This document shows, one piece after another, positions 1 to 12,205 of a stretch of 64,000 bases of DNA. Source of the stretch: Ustulina deusta (taxonomy: Eukaryota > Ascomycota > Sordariomycetes > Xylariales > Xylariaceae); NCBI GenBank assembly GCA_023159155.1, contig JAJNNX010000017.1:372001-436000 (forward strand), given 5' to 3'. The notes below the pieces were generated by a model. That model was not told the DNA's origin and searched no databases. It saw only the letters and a program-made list of their open reading frames with translations. The position numbers and the translations under genes are program-made. The number at the start of each line of letters is the position of its first letter. Within the stretch, counting starts at the first letter, position 1.

Positions 1-623
1 TACTTCCCATCCGATTCCATGCGGCTGTTCTGCCCCTGACCGGCGTAAACATCTTTTTATCGACATTTGGAGTCCGCTGCCGCGGTCAAAGAAGCCGGCA
101 TAGCCATCGGGGTTCCCCAAGCGGCTCTCGAGCTCATCGGTCCTTCCGCAGCACAATGTCTCAAGCGAGCTAGAGCTGTATTGATGAGGGGCGTTCGGTT
201 TATGCTGGCTTGCGGGGAAACAGCAGGGAGCGTGGTTGATGAAGTTGACGACGTCGTTCAAGGAACCTAGGTTAGTGGATCTATGCAAGCAGTGTTCTAT
301 TAAGAATGCAAGCAGACCCGACTCGACTTCATCATGCAGGTCTACGGGTTATTGAAATTCTCTTCTCGAAAGTTATTCCATGCAGGCAAGGTTCCTTGAC
401 TACACGCTTAGCTCCTAGAAGCTTCAAATATCTAGCTATTTAAAAGTGGTTGTACACTCTTTTGCTTATAATATCTATTTCCAATATTATTCATCTTTGG
501 TTGTACGTGGCGGAATGTATAAGACGACTGGTATAGCTATAAAATTCCAAGAGCAAAGCAGGGTATATTATAACTGAAACCTCCCCACCCCCCATATAAA
601 ATTGATTAATAGCATGTTGTAGT
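1..623. other. No confident gene (left edge)
   Basis: The first 300 bases are fairly GC-rich and open on both strands (a plus-strand frame up to 270 and a long open minus-strand frame), so the end of a gene crossing the window edge is possible, but I recognise neither translation. Bases 300-623 are AT-rich and form the downstream flank of the Hsp70-like gene. Confidence 0.4.
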
Positions 624-2938
624 TTACTTCGAAGCTGACTTGAGTCCTTGATCTTCCCAATCAACCTTAAAAGAGTTCTTTTTCGCATATTGTTGGTTGC
701 CGACCCATAATTCGAATCTGGCGTCGATAGCACCGACCACGAATTTGATGGCATAGCGAATCTCGTAATACTCTGGAGTTTTTTTAAAAGGCCGTTTATA
801 CCAATCTGGTCTCTTGCCAGTTTTGAGTTGGATGTATTCTGAATCAACTTCTGACAAGTCTGATTCGACTGTACATAATGTGAAAACATTGACTGCAGCA
901 AGCCCGAATCAGTACCTTCGACCAAAATAGAGACAGCAACATATGTAGATACGAAGAGAGGGCGGGGAGGGGGGAGAAATGATAAGAAAAGAGTTAATTC
1001 ACACCGTCGTCTTTATTTTTTGGCAGTTGATTTCTGTCTTGATGGGAAATCACGAGTTCCCTCTTCGAGATCCATTTATTGTCACGATTACGAGAGGCCT
1101 TGCTGAATCCGTGCGTTTTTCCGCTCTGCTCGGCATCGATATCGTCGCCCTATAGTGCATACTCTGTTAAAAACTTCCGTTTGGGTTCCCCGGGAAATGC
1201 CACTTGTGAAGGCAATCTTACCTTTCGTATAACCCATGAGATCTGATTATCTACCCAGCGATGGCCGTCGAGCTCAGATATTGCCCATCGCAGGCCTGAG
1301 TGCGCTTTCTCGTGATATCTCACACTAGTGACGACTCCGTAGGAAGCACGGGCTTTTCGTACCGTGAGCGCGGCCTTTCCGAACTTTTCCCTCTGCTTTC
1401 GGTCTAGGACGAGGCCTTTGACAACAGCAAGCTGACTATATTAACAGCACAATGCGTTAGATCGATGCTTGATATCCTGACTGGGCTAAATATGGGGTGT
1501 GAACTGGGACTCGTACGGTTCATCTGCTTCAGCAACGACAACTCTGGGGTTTGGAAATGCCTCCTTGATTCTCTGCTGAACATAGGCCGAGCTACCCAAA
1601 CCGCCGGAAAGCACCAGATAATTCTATTGAAGGCTCGCATCAGCTTCGGTTCTTAAGACGTGTCTTGCATAATGAAACTTAACATGTTATGGTTGAGGTA
1701 CCCACCGGTGTATTTTTGAGATTAAGTTTGGTTACTTTGTCGACCATTTCTCTAATGAATTGAATGATGCCGTCGACTTCTGGATCAAAAAGCGAGCGGA
1801 GATCTGCACTAGGTGATTTACCCTGTATCAGCATATCTAACCAATAATTTTACTCTGCGAGGAAAGTCCATTATTTTGACTTACTAAGAGAAGTTCATCT
1901 TGCCATCTGAAATGCCGACTGTTGAGCTTTCGGTTTGTCCCAACGAAATCGGCACCGTCACCCTTGCAACGCCAAACTCTGCTTCTTTGTGCTTCCCAAA
2001 CTCGTGTTTCCAGGTCTGGAACTCATCGCTGTGCATCATAGTTGTAGCGGCATTCATAGCGAGTTTACGTCTAGTTACCATTTCAAGACGCTGCTTGACC
2101 AGTTTCCAAAAGGCACGGTCGATATTAGTAGATCCGATGTCATTTCCCTGAATTACAGAGAGCTCCCTCAGGGCCACGATCTCCTCGTCACCTTGTTGCT
2201 CAAGCAGTGCGAGGTCTGTCGTTCCTCCACCAGCATCGCAAACGAGGATTATGTCACCCTTCTTAAAGCTGACGTTGACCTCCTTCGCTGTATAAACTGC
2301 AGAGGCTTGAGGTTCTGAGAGTCCCCATGAAACATAGTGTTTTTTCCCGCCGCGCCCGAAGCCGGCCTTCTTTATCTGTTCCATCAGGCCGTTGCTCACA
2401 TCTTGAGTACGAAAGGTCGCTGGAAGAGAAAAGACAAATTCAACTGTCTTGTCCTTCCATGACTCGTGTTTCTGCAGGTGCCCACTAATATGATTGTATA
2501 GGCACTTCATGTAATCACCATATATTTCTCGGACCTGTTGTACCGTCGTAAAGGGTGGTGTTTCCTTCTCGTCCTCGAACGTCTTGATCATGCTTTTGAG
2601 CGAACGCTCTTCGAGATATCTCTTAAACCAGTCGACTGTGTCCCGGTGATTGCTACACGTAAAGCCCCATTCTTTGACGACGTTTTTATCACCGTAGAGC
2701 ATAGTCGATGGCACCTTTTTGTGGGTTCCATGTTTCTCGAACGGCAGCGGCCATTCTTGGATCATATGGGGAGCGTCCATATGTCGCTTGGCAAATGCCA
2801 CACCTAGTGGTAAGTCTCTGTTAGTTCAATGCTACTCGTAGAAAATTGGAAGCGGATAACTTAGATCTACAACTTGCCGGTGCATGTCATGCCAAAATCA
2901 ATCCCTACAGTCAGATCTGCTTCCCGCCACGGAGCCAT
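624..2938 (-). CDS. Hsp70-like (actin-like ATPase domain) protein, 7 exons
   Basis: Predicted 605-aa protein of the fungal Hsp70-like family, which keeps the ATPase fold but lacks a standard peptide-binding domain. Exons: 2938-2878, 2803-1885, 1808-1706, 1623-1517, 1435-1222, 1149-1005, 892-624; the sum is 606 codons. Visible motifs are the phosphate-1 loop DFGMTCTG at residues 14-21, the phosphate-2 motif CDAGGGTTDL, the adenosine-binding LSGGLGSSAY and the ADEPQLAVVKG segment after it. Start chosen at 2938 because it places the phosphate-1 loop close to the N-terminus, as in relatives. The first intron appears to be GC-AG (donor GCAAGT at 2877); using it joins ACC-G to GT-GTG in frame. Such proteins usually bind nucleotide in the cytosol; substrate unknown. 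Divergent from the gene at 3552. The family is clear, the cellular role is not; the shortest exons are less sure. Confidence 0.88.
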
Positions 2939-3551
2939 GGTGAATGCTAGGAGCTGCGACGTCCAGTGTAGAGATCAGACTGTCTAGAAGACTGTCTAAA
3001 GCGTGGGGGGTTAAATAGTAGAGTCTTTAATAGCTTGAAATTATGCGCTGACTATGACAGTAGTTCAGGGGGGAAATGCACAACAAGTGGTTGATAACCA
3101 CGGCCAGCATTGATGGTGTCAACAAATTTCTGAACAGGCAGGGTGATTGCGTTGTTAACAAGAAGCCGAATATCGAGTTGGGGGTCCAGCTCTCCCCAGC
3201 CAATTTTAAAACCAATGCTCTGGCTGATCAAAGCCTCATGCGATAGTACATACTAGTCTTGACTTGAGATTTTCTCCAATCCGATGACAGGCTTTCTCAA
3301 GTCATGCACTGCTTATGCACTCTCTCAGCTAGGCTGCGCCATGGCTGCGCCTGTCAGCCCTTGGCCGTCAGGTAGTAGTTCTTCCCACCACACCCGGAGA
3401 TCTTCCCTGCTCAATTTTCCGCCTAATCTGGAACCCAAAAACCCTAAGGCTTTTTTTGCCCGATCGTGGTGGGCGATCAAGCTCCCATTCTCTCCCTCAA
3501 TCTACATACATGACCAAAAGCATCATTTTTTTCTCTGTCAACTAGTCGAAC
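2939..3551. promoter_or_regulatory. Shared intergenic region between two divergent genes
   Basis: This 613-bp stretch separates the starts of the Hsp70-like gene (minus) and the putative myristoylated protein (plus), so it should hold both promoters. The 150 bases before 3552 are pyrimidine-rich, as is common just upstream of fungal start codons. I see no convincing TATA box or specific operator. Confidence 0.45.
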
Positions 3552-4897
3552 ATGGGAAACGCGCGATCCAAGCTCGAACCTTTCGCAGATGCTTCCAAGA
3601 AGCCGTTGCAGAGTGAAAGCCAGAGTGCCGTTACCATTCCTAGGCTCGATACAGACTTCCTCCTTGAACCTCCAGACGAAACTTCAATCAAGCGCTCATG
3701 GATACAACTGAGCAACCTGATCGACGCGCATGTTGAGAATTTCTATAATCCCAGCGAGTGTCTTGGTCTCAGCCGGGAGTCGATCGTCAGTGGTCTCCGA
3801 ATCTGCCACATTATCCGAGAGCCTAGAGAAGCCGAGGAACTTGCAGAATTACTGCAAATCCCTCGGCACAGAAAGTTGGGACTACGTGTCTGCATTGCAA
3901 GAGCAGTTTTGTCAAGTATCGATTTTTACGGTCTTCCAGAAGACACCTCTCTTGATCGCAACATCGTGGAACTTCTCGGACGCTTCAATCAGCTGCGCCC
4001 TAACCCAAGTCCAGGTTCGGCCCATACCCCCCTTTTCTAGTAATATACTATGATCGCTGACATCGGGTCTACATACTAGAGGAAGAAGCTGCCCTCTCGC
4101 ACTGGCGGATGATTACTGCGTTCTTTCTTGCACCAGGTTCCAAGGACTTACGAGAGGCGAGACTACCATACGTAGACCATTTAACTCGTTTTCTAGCTAA
4201 GTTCCGACCTGCGTCTGACATATCCGACACGGACGTGGAGAGTCGTAACTGGACCGGCAGCTTGAACGTCATTGCACAGCAGGGCATCGACGTCGGGGAG
4301 AAGCTTTTCTGTCACCCTTCGACCTGGTTCTTCAAGTGGCATGTAGAATCGACCGATGGACATCCATTTGTTAATTGCCGTGAAAATCCCAAGCAACACA
4401 CAGACGAAATAGAGGTGTCAACTCGAGGCTTATCACCAATCGTCCTGTTCCCAGCCCTCGTTGAGACATTGGGCGGTGATGGAAGCCGGAAGAAAGAACG
4501 GTTTAACGTGGCACAAGCAGCAGATATCGGCCCCGGCCTATTATTCCTTCAGGGAGAGATTATACCTCTCTCGATAGTCTTGTCACATCGCTATGCTTCA
4601 CCAGCAGCATCAGTCACAACGCACACAAGATCTACCATTGCTACTGTCACAAACGCTACGAGACACGGAGTAGAATACGAGGCCAGTTCTAGCCACCGCA
4701 GGAGAAGAGATATTTCCTCTAGTATACCATCGGGAGCACCGCCACCTTCACCGCCCTCATCTATTAGGCCAATTAGGAGATCCTCGACCTTTAACAGTTT
4801 ATCGCGACCAAGGAGTGTCACAGAACAGGGAGTTGAGACGGACGGTCATTTCCGATATATCAGTCGAAAAAGGGAAAGAAATAGAAGTTACGATTAG
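3552..4897 (+). CDS. Uncharacterised fungal protein, putative N-myristoylation site
   Basis: Predicted 426-aa protein from two exons, 3552-4014 and 4080-4897; the 65-nt intron (GTTCGG donor, CTAG acceptor) joins CCA-G to AG-GAA in frame. I do not recognise a named domain. The start MGNARSK has Gly at 2 and Ser at 6, fitting the N-myristoylation consensus, so membrane anchoring is plausible. Residues ~40-250 look like a compact mostly helical region rich in Trp and Leu; residues ~330-426 are low-complexity (Ser, Arg, Pro runs such as GAPPPSPPSS) and probably disordered. No signal peptide or membrane helix. It faces the Hsp70-like gene across a 613-bp shared promoter, so co-regulation is possible. 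The 3' boundary is the first stop after the intron; a further intron near the C-terminus cannot be excluded. Confidence 0.7.
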
Positions 4898-5601
4898 CTT
4901 GTATCTCCCTGTGTGTCCGGTGGTTTTGCCAAGGCACACTTGAGGTACCTCAATTGAGAAACAGACAACCCGGGCGATATGAGCTGTGGAACTAGTAGGG
5001 GAATGCTTACCTACTCACTCACTCGTGGGGGCCAAAACGGCTTGGAACTCTGTTCGGTGGCGCATATCAGAAGCAAACCGCCAGCGCAAGCGGCCGGTGA
5101 GCTAAGATTTGCTGACCACCTTCTTGCACAGCCTCCATGGGGTGAGGACGATACCAATGATGACACTGCTGAGCACCCATGAGTCACCTGGGAGGCCGGT
5201 GACTGCCTGGCAATTGTACTTATGATGCGGGGTTTACGTATGTGTGCTGCCCATACACATGGATTAGGTATTAGATCTTTCTCAGCTATCTCACGCTACC
5301 CCTCCCAATAACAATGCAGGCTCTGGGGGCTGAGGTCTGCTCCCCATCCTTGTTCCGCTGGCTGAGTCGCCACTTAGCGTTTATACACCGAGAATGACTT
5401 CCCTGTAGATAAGAAGAAAATGAAGGCAGACGACCACAATCTCTCTTTATCAAGCCTTCAAGACTTGAGTAGCACGAATTCATCCCACCCACATCCACCC
5501 AGTCTGACTTTTTCAAGTGTTATTGCATATTCATATCGAGGCCAAGTTGTTTGAACACTTGAGAACCTGTGCGATTAACCCCTCTAGTATTTCTATCCCC
5601 T
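4898..5601. other. Intergenic, no gene seen
   Basis: About 700 bp without a convincing reading frame; the short ORFs here lack start context and codon bias. A pyrimidine-rich stretch near 5440-5520 probably belongs to the upstream region of the gene at 5602. Confidence 0.5.
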
Positions 5602-6502
5602 ATGATTCCTCTTGATCCGATCAGCTCGGGAGTGTCCCTTCTTAATGGGACTTTTACCCTCGCGCAAACTATATCGGCGTTGCAAAACGCTTCAAGTGAG
5701 GTAAAAGGAGCAACCAAATTCCTCGCCACCGTCCAGGCACAGATCGAGTACACAAAGGGCCTCCGTGACCAGGTGTTTGATGTCACCAACCCTGACACCA
5801 GCAAAGATGAAGTATTCAATAGAGGCCAGACGGCTCTCCAGAACATAATTAACATCACCACGGAGTGTTCGAACACACTCAAGGGTTCGACCAAGTCAGT
5901 GACAAAGAAAGAAAAGGATGGTACGCAGCACACCACCACTAAAACCCGCTTCAAGTGGGTTCTCGGCGGCAAGGCCACATACAACGCGAAGCTCCAAGAG
6001 ATGAATTTCCACTACCAAACCCTGATGCACGCGACGGACGCGCTCCAGAGGAAGTGGGCGGACATGGGTGGACACCCTCCCTTGGCTCCTCCTGCTCTGC
6101 CATTTGGCGACTTTGAGCTTTTCACCGCCGACAACAACACGTATCTCAACCCCGGCCGCCGAGATGGCATCTCACGCCATCTCTCGCCGAGGCAAAGCAT
6201 GGAGATGTTAGATGAAGCTTCGGACAGCGAAGATGGGCCGAGTAATCGTGACAGCGGTATTGGTCTTGGTATCGGTATCGACAACTCGGAAGAAGATGTC
6301 GTTGATAGTCAAGGTCAGTAGACTACCCCACGAAAGTCTTAGTATACCTACACCCAATTGTAACTTTGGTCATCGGTGAACCTCTAACTAGATATCAGAA
6401 GATTTCCCAGCATCTACAAATCCCGAAATACTAGTTCTCGACACAGCGCGGGATTCTAATATTGATGATGTATTTTTGGAAAGGATGAGGAATAGGCGTT
6501 AG
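5602..6502 (+). CDS. Small helical protein resembling fungal STAND N-terminal domains
   Basis: Predicted 271-aa protein, exons 5602-6313 and 6399-6502 (816 nt, in frame). The intron starts GTCAGT; of three possible acceptors only ATCAG at 6398 keeps a long frame, ending in RNRR. Residues ~1-170 begin MIPLDPISSGVSLL and are mostly amphipathic helix (TISALQ, FLATVQAQI, GQTALQNIIN), resembling the helical N-terminal domains found at the front of fungal STAND/NLR proteins, here with no NTPase attached. A basic loop (KSVTKKEKDG) breaks the helices. Residues ~185-271 are polar and acidic with short Ser-Asp-Glu and Gly-Ile repeats, probably disordered. No signal peptide or membrane segment. If the resemblance is real it could act as a stand-alone adaptor or effector domain; that is inference. 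ATG at 5602 is the first in-frame methionine. Confidence 0.72.
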
Positions 6503-7167
6503 GGACTGGAGGCGATTGTAAGAAGAAGTGGGTAAGATCTAATAGCTCAAGATATACTACAATTGTTTATATTAGTACATTGTGATCATTATAGTATGTT
6601 CAAGTCCTTGTTGCGATAGAGTCACTGCTGGTGCCGCTTATGGCTTGGCAGCCACTACCGGGTAAGTTCTACCCCCCTGACCGTCCATATTTCCCTTTCT
6701 GTCCCGACTTAATGGAATGATTATAGTCCTGCATGCTACCTGTACTCATCTGCTAACAGTACCATCAGCTTCCAGCGTGCTAGATCCAATTCATATTATG
6801 TATCGTAATCGGTGACGCAGTGCAGTAATCAGGGCCGGCAGCCCTCCGGCTTCTGAGGCGGTTTCGAGTTTAAAAATATAAAACGCCAGACGTTAAGCTC
6901 CAACGCTTACATCCGTCATAGGATGGAACAATACCCCATTCAACACAACTTCTGTTCTAAAGTCATTAATTGCCAATAAGTAGCATGGAAAGGCATCTAG
7001 AACTCTCGTGCAACCACATGGATCTACGATATCCCTTTACTAAAGATTCTGACAACAAGTGACGACAGGCAGTAGACGGCCGACGACTAGAATGGTGTAG
7101 AATTAAATGTTCTGGCTGATAGAAACCCACATAAAATTGGGGATTTAAGATCCTAGCCCGTCTTTTC
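6503..7167. other. Intergenic, no gene seen
   Basis: AT-rich stretch without a supported gene. It contains the presumed 3' untranslated region of the gene ending at 6502 and the upstream region of the broken reading frame starting near 7168. Confidence 0.5.
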
Positions 7168-7761
7168 ATGTCCGATACGACCTCAGATCAAGAACTGTGG
7201 GGATTCCCTGATTTCCCGCGTCGCCGGTGGACGAGGCGGTGAGCAATATATCTAAATTTGACATCGATTGAGAGCATACGTCTAATTACTTTATCTGAAG
7301 ACGCAGGGCAAACACCATCAGGTTCAAACCAACCCCTCAGTACTGAAGCAATCATTTCAATAGTTGCTTTAGTCGCTGCAGTCCTTATTGTCCCTATCGT
7401 ATCCAAGTACTGGGCTCATTGGGTGGCCAGACGACGATAGCAATCTCGTGTCGGCCAGGTAAACGATATCAATGGTGCTACTTCCCAAAGCCAAGCCCAA
7501 CCTCGTATAATACGGCCGACGCCCTACGCGCGATTAGCCGAGGCAGAGACCATCGTAGCCGAGAACCTCGATATCATACCAATGGCACACCTTAGTCGTT
7601 CCAGATCCCCTGGACCGGTGATCGTTGGACAGCTTTCGAATCATTTACATGAAACCTCTATTCACATGATAACTCAGCACCAGACTGCCAGTCCGCAAGA
7701 CACGACATATGAGCTTGAGGGTACACCTGTCGTTGTCGTTTCAGAAACCGTAGCGCATTGA
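7168..7761 (+). pseudogene. Broken gene for a small single-pass membrane protein
   Basis: A possible first exon begins at ATG 7168 (MSDTTSDQELWGF) and meets a GTGAGC donor at 7239. Downstream, one frame runs from about 7301 to TGA 7761 with a single in-frame TAG at 7438. Ignoring that stop, it encodes a polar segment, one clear transmembrane helix (IISIVALVAAVLIVPIV), a Tyr-Trp and Arg-rich border (YWAHWVARRR) and a ~105-residue cytosolic tail. Both plausible acceptors (7300, 7306) leave the first exon one base out of frame. The TAG could derive from CAG by one C-to-T change. I read this as a decayed membrane-protein gene; an unusual intron over the stop, or two unrelated ORFs, are the alternatives. 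I do not recognise the family. Confidence 0.4.
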
Positions 7762-8545
7762 TGAGAAGAAGTGTCTCTTGATGTTGACAGGATCGCTTGA
7801 CGATGCACATTATCTAGGTTGTTTCGGATTGTTTGAGAGAGCTGAACTTGTATGTATACCTATGCGTGCATGTCTCGAGTCAAAAGGGGATTCGCGTGCG
7901 CCTATAAGAAGCAGTTACCTCTTTGGTTGTCCTTGTTACTTCCATTGTTATTACCATACTCACCAGGTAACACGCGAAAAGAAGATAATATAGCCAAAAT
8001 TCAGCAGCCAATCCACGAAGAAAAGCTCTCTCTATACTATAAGACATAATCAATAAATGACTGTGTCAGTAGTAATAAATTTGTCGCACTTGTGTCCAAC
8101 AAAAGGCACTCGAGGTTTGAGGATGTCTGCTGTGGGATATATGTCTTGCTCATGCTCCTGTTCTCACTATACCAGCGCTGTATTCTCTCTTCCCTGCTCA
8201 CCAATAAGACTTTCCTCCTCACTTACCTCACGATGTACATTACCGCTCTTACTATATCTTCTTATTATGCTAAACAAGTAAGCAGATACTTTCCTAGTCT
8301 TTCTCTTATAGTCACATATTTCGCCATGGCCCCAGCGAATGCCGGCGCGAGTTCCGCGTATTATGAAAAATGCCAGTAATCTAAACAGCAGGTCAGTTCT
8401 CCACAAATGAGTAAACTTAAGCGTCACGAAGGTCCGTGAAGTGACCCCCCCCCCCCCCCCTTTCGCTTTAACCGGTTCTCCGTAGAGTGTCGAATGAAAG
8501 TAGTCGTACTCGAGACTTGAAGGGGTGAAAAGGATGAGAGCAAAC
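7762..8545. other. Intergenic with a 16-base poly-C run
   Basis: No supported gene. An uninterrupted run of 16 C lies at 8445-8460, in the downstream flank of the arylsulfotransferase-like gene. Short ORFs in 7780-8400 look like chance frames in AT-rich sequence. Confidence 0.5.
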
Positions 8546-10325
8546 TTACGCAGTAAACCCAACAACAAGTAATACGGCCGCGTACGATAAGACCGATAAA
8601 CCAAACATCCGGATGCCATCTGCCTTCTTCGATGTAATCAAGTCATTGATAGGATATCCAGGATCAAGGGTCATGTGCGTCACGGTGTCCATGGCCATTG
8701 TGTAACCCAGGATCGCGCCGTTACGGTCAAGCGCGGCGACACGAGCAAACCTCCTATTTTCGCTCATATGGAACGACGTTTCAAAGCCCATTCTCTTTGA
8801 TACAGCTGTGACGGCGCCGACGCCGTTCAACTTGGTGATATTGTCCGATGTAAACTATAAATAGGCGTCAGCGAATATCAATGCAACAAACAGCGCAAAC
8901 CGCCGTCGTAGCAAAACATGAACCGGATAAACAACTCACGAGCACGTATCTCCCCACCTCGGTAGCCCCATTCCACGAAACATAAACAGTCGTTCCATCC
9001 TCCGTGGCACGAGCCGCAATAGAAGGCGGCCACGTGGGCATGCCAATCCAATCCGACTTCGAAGCGCGGTAGGCAACAACAGAACTAATCCCATGGTCTA
9101 GAGCCAGGACCTGGCCACGCTGCACATCCATGACAAGTTCGCCATCAGGACCGTACTCCGTGTACATAGGGTTCTGGCCCCAGGCCACGAGCGTATTGCC
9201 CTTCGGGGTACGACTGATACCGCCGCGGGAGGCACTCACCAGTCCCTGGGGGTGGTACCACTCACGCACGACCCAATAAGTCCAAGACTCGATATTGAAC
9301 TCGATCTCGAGCCCGCGCGAGCACCCGCGCGCCGTCTCCCCGCCGGCGCAAAAGCCGTTAAACACGGCCTGGTTATCGAACAGCATGATGCGGTTCTCGG
9401 CCGTGAAATGCGCATTGTGCTGCCAGTGGAACCCCGCCGAGCCGTCCGCCGAGACGTCGGTGAAGTTGCTCCGCCTGCCACCCATCACCCACCTCACCTC
9501 GGCCGTGGCACCGTCGACGAGGAACACGGCGTGCAGATGGCGGCTGCTGACGAGGAAGTCGCCGGCCGCCGTCTTCTCCACGGAATTCACGTGCCAGAGA
9601 TCGTGGGCGCTGTCGAAATGGTACGGGCCGGGGCCGTCCCACGGCCAGAACGAGTCCTCGACGCCGAAGTGGCGCATGAGGTCGAACTGGAAGAGCACGG
9701 CGTTGCTCCGCGGCTCGACCTCCTGCAGTAGGATATTCGTCACGCCCTCAGTGCCGCGCCCGAGGGCTCCCAGATCTGCCTGCTCCACCCGTCCGACGAC
9801 TAGCACGACCGTCCCGTCGGCCGTCAGGTGCGCCTCGTGCGAGTCCGCGAACTGCCCCCTCAGATCCCCCTGCGGCGTGACGGCGTGCAGCAGCTCGTAG
9901 CGCCGGTTGAAGATGCGCACGGCGTCCCCGGCGTACACGACCAGCACCTGCTCGCCGTGTAACGTGGCTGTGTGCGCGGCCTGTGCGAAGTTGTACCCCT
10001 GGTCCGCGTAGACGAGACTAAGGTCCTTAGAGGAGACGATGCTCGGCCCATAGCCGTCGTACCCGCCTGTGAGGAAGATGTAGCCGGTGTCGTCGATCTT
10101 GGCCGCATCGAGCTTGTTCACCTGGTAGATGGGAGCTTTGACGGGTGAGGAGAAGAATGTCTGTGTTGGCACCTCGCCTAATTCGCCGGCTTGGTAGGCT
10201 GTTAGGTTTGTGGAGTGGGGGGCATCAGCGCGGACTTGTAGGGGGAGGACTGAGAGGGCTAAGAGGGCGTTTAGAGAGAATAATACGGCGGGAACTGCCG
10301 TTGATATTGAAGAGAACCCGTGCAT
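8546..10325 (-). CDS. Arylsulfotransferase-family (ASST-like) secreted/membrane protein
   Basis: Predicted 564-aa protein, exons 10325-8940 and 8854-8546, with an 85-nt intron (GTGAGT...TATAG, phase 0). The N-terminus has a hydrophobic signal segment (residues ~8-33). The body matches the fungal arylsulfotransferase-like family, a propeller-type fold: FLTGGYDGYGPSI, HEAHLT, ILLQEVE, FDSAHDLWHVNSV, SSRHLHAVFLVDG, VRWVMGGRRSNF, FHWQHNAHF, NRIMLFDNQA, then WGQNPMYTEY. The His-containing motifs (HDLWHVN, WQHNAHF) are where bacterial ASST has its active-site histidine; true sulfotransferase activity of fungal members is not established. A hydrophobic helix near the C-terminus (FGLSVLSYAAVLLVVGF) suggests membrane anchoring, with the propeller in the lumen or outside the cell. 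Exon 1 is clearly more GC-rich than its surroundings. Start is the first in-frame ATG before the signal peptide. Confidence 0.88.
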
Positions 10326-12205
10326 AATTATCGTCAGTGTTGCTGTTGCTGTTAGTTTCGCCGTTCTGGCGATGGCAACATCGTTTGAAGAAATGTCACA
10401 ATTTCTGGGGAAAAAAGTCAGGGCGTATTGATTTCACCTACGATAACTACCTAGGACTCATATACAATTTATCGATATCATCTTACCTCACATCTAATAA
10501 CTGTACATGCTGGCCGAAAGAACCGTCAAGGGGGTTTGGTGTAAGACGCTATTCAATCGAGGGAACGAAGGAATGGGCCAGGTGAGTGAGAGTTACGCGG
10601 TGCCGCGTGTCATGGTCCACTTTGTCCTAACGATCTTCATCTTCACCGTAAGCCAGGGGACCTAGAGACGCTATTCAACCAACAGTGGCGTTATCGAGCC
10701 AGGCCAAAGGTGGATTATTATTGGTATTTCAGTGATTAGACGGCTCTTCTTTTCATTGTTTCATTTTATCATCTTGGACACACGATAGGATACACATCCA
10801 TCAAGAAAGGTGGGCTCTCTGGCTGTCGTATGCTTTTGACACGCCCCAATTCAGCATGCCACGCGTGCGCCAGAGCCGGCGTTGCCGAGTTTAGTGCGAT
10901 GCTCGAGGCCAATAATAGTGAATCGTCCTTCTTGCCATCAGAGGTGAGTATCAAAGTATGGATGAGGTCAAGCCCGGTTCGGTAGTCGGTTATATACTGT
11001 GGAGCTCAATAGACTAGTCAATTGCTTCCCGGGCTGGTTAAGTCTATAGGGGCATAGCACACATACATCGTGCGCAGGCTGAATACGTACGTCGGTGGCT
11101 TATATGGTAGCCGTTACGCACGTGTACGTCCCCTAATATGACCCTTTGCCTCGGTACCAGAGCAGGATTCCGCGAGTCGTTATGTTAACGCGACGAAGAA
11201 AACCACTAAAGGGGCCAACTCGGCTCTCAAAGCCTCAACTAGTTTGGAATATGGGACTAGAACAATCGACTCTGACGTGTCTTACAAAGTAGCCGATCCT
11301 TGAATTACTTCCTGGCTTCAGTTCTCCCCAGGTGGTGAAATGAATTGACGTATTTATAAGAACACCCATTATTCACCTTTTTGAGTAGAATGCGTGTCAC
11401 CCAACTGGAGTTGTTGAAGGCTCGGGGGAGTATGTATTGGTACCCGAACATCATAAATGCGTCGATGTTTCCAGCACCTAATATGTACGTATACACAGAA
11501 TAGCTATATCAGCATCTTATCCGGTGCATGTACCATGCGTGCCGAATATGACCGCAGTCGACACTTGAATAATCGTACGTCTGTTGGCCGTTTCGTTGAT
11601 GGAGACTCGTCACCGGTGACTATAGGGCCGAATTCAAAACAAGATGCAGAAGATTCATGATCCAGTTGATCTTGTGTAAGTGCGGTCGTTCGCGTTCTGT
11701 TCGGTTCAGCCACTTGCGAGACCCTCACATTAGTGCACTGGCCCTTGAAGTGCTTTCGCGACTAAACGTTCGTGGTTTGGTCGTATTGGATTTGTTGCAA
11801 TAGTTGATTTGAGACCCAGGGCCCGCCGCTAAGTAACGTTGCTTCCATTTCGGCCGATGTAACAACTCAAAGGCGGGCTTGAAGTCAATATATTAAAAAA
11901 TGTTGCGCTTCGCCGATCCTGTGTAGTCGGAGACTAATATCCCAGTTGTCGCCTGATAACCTTCGATGAAGGGGGTTGGTTGTAATGTTGGGAACGGTGA
12001 GGGGAACTGGGCACTTATATTACATGGCCACAGTTACAAGTCACATGCAACCGGAATTGTGATTATGGCAGGGGGCGATTGTACTGTGCAGGTTGTAAAT
12101 ACAGCCACTCGACGCTGAGATCGCATGTGCCATATCATCTTCCAGTGCCTAGTCATCCTGGTATTTGTGCAGTGTGATATATGTTCGTGGGTCAAGAGCG
12201 TCATG
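10326..12205. other. Intergenic, no gene seen
   Basis: A 1.9-kb gap with only short unrelated ORFs in all six frames and many stops. I see no transposon ends, tRNA or conserved coding segment. The first ~250 bases upstream of 10325 should contain the promoter of the arylsulfotransferase-like gene. Confidence 0.5.

Noticed and set aside
7778..8379. Overlapping short plus-strand ORFs
   Set aside because: Low complexity, no start context; chance frames.
9252..9900. Long plus-strand ORFs opposite the arylsulfotransferase-like gene
   Set aside because: They lie in GC-rich coding DNA of the other strand, where shadow frames are expected; no motifs.
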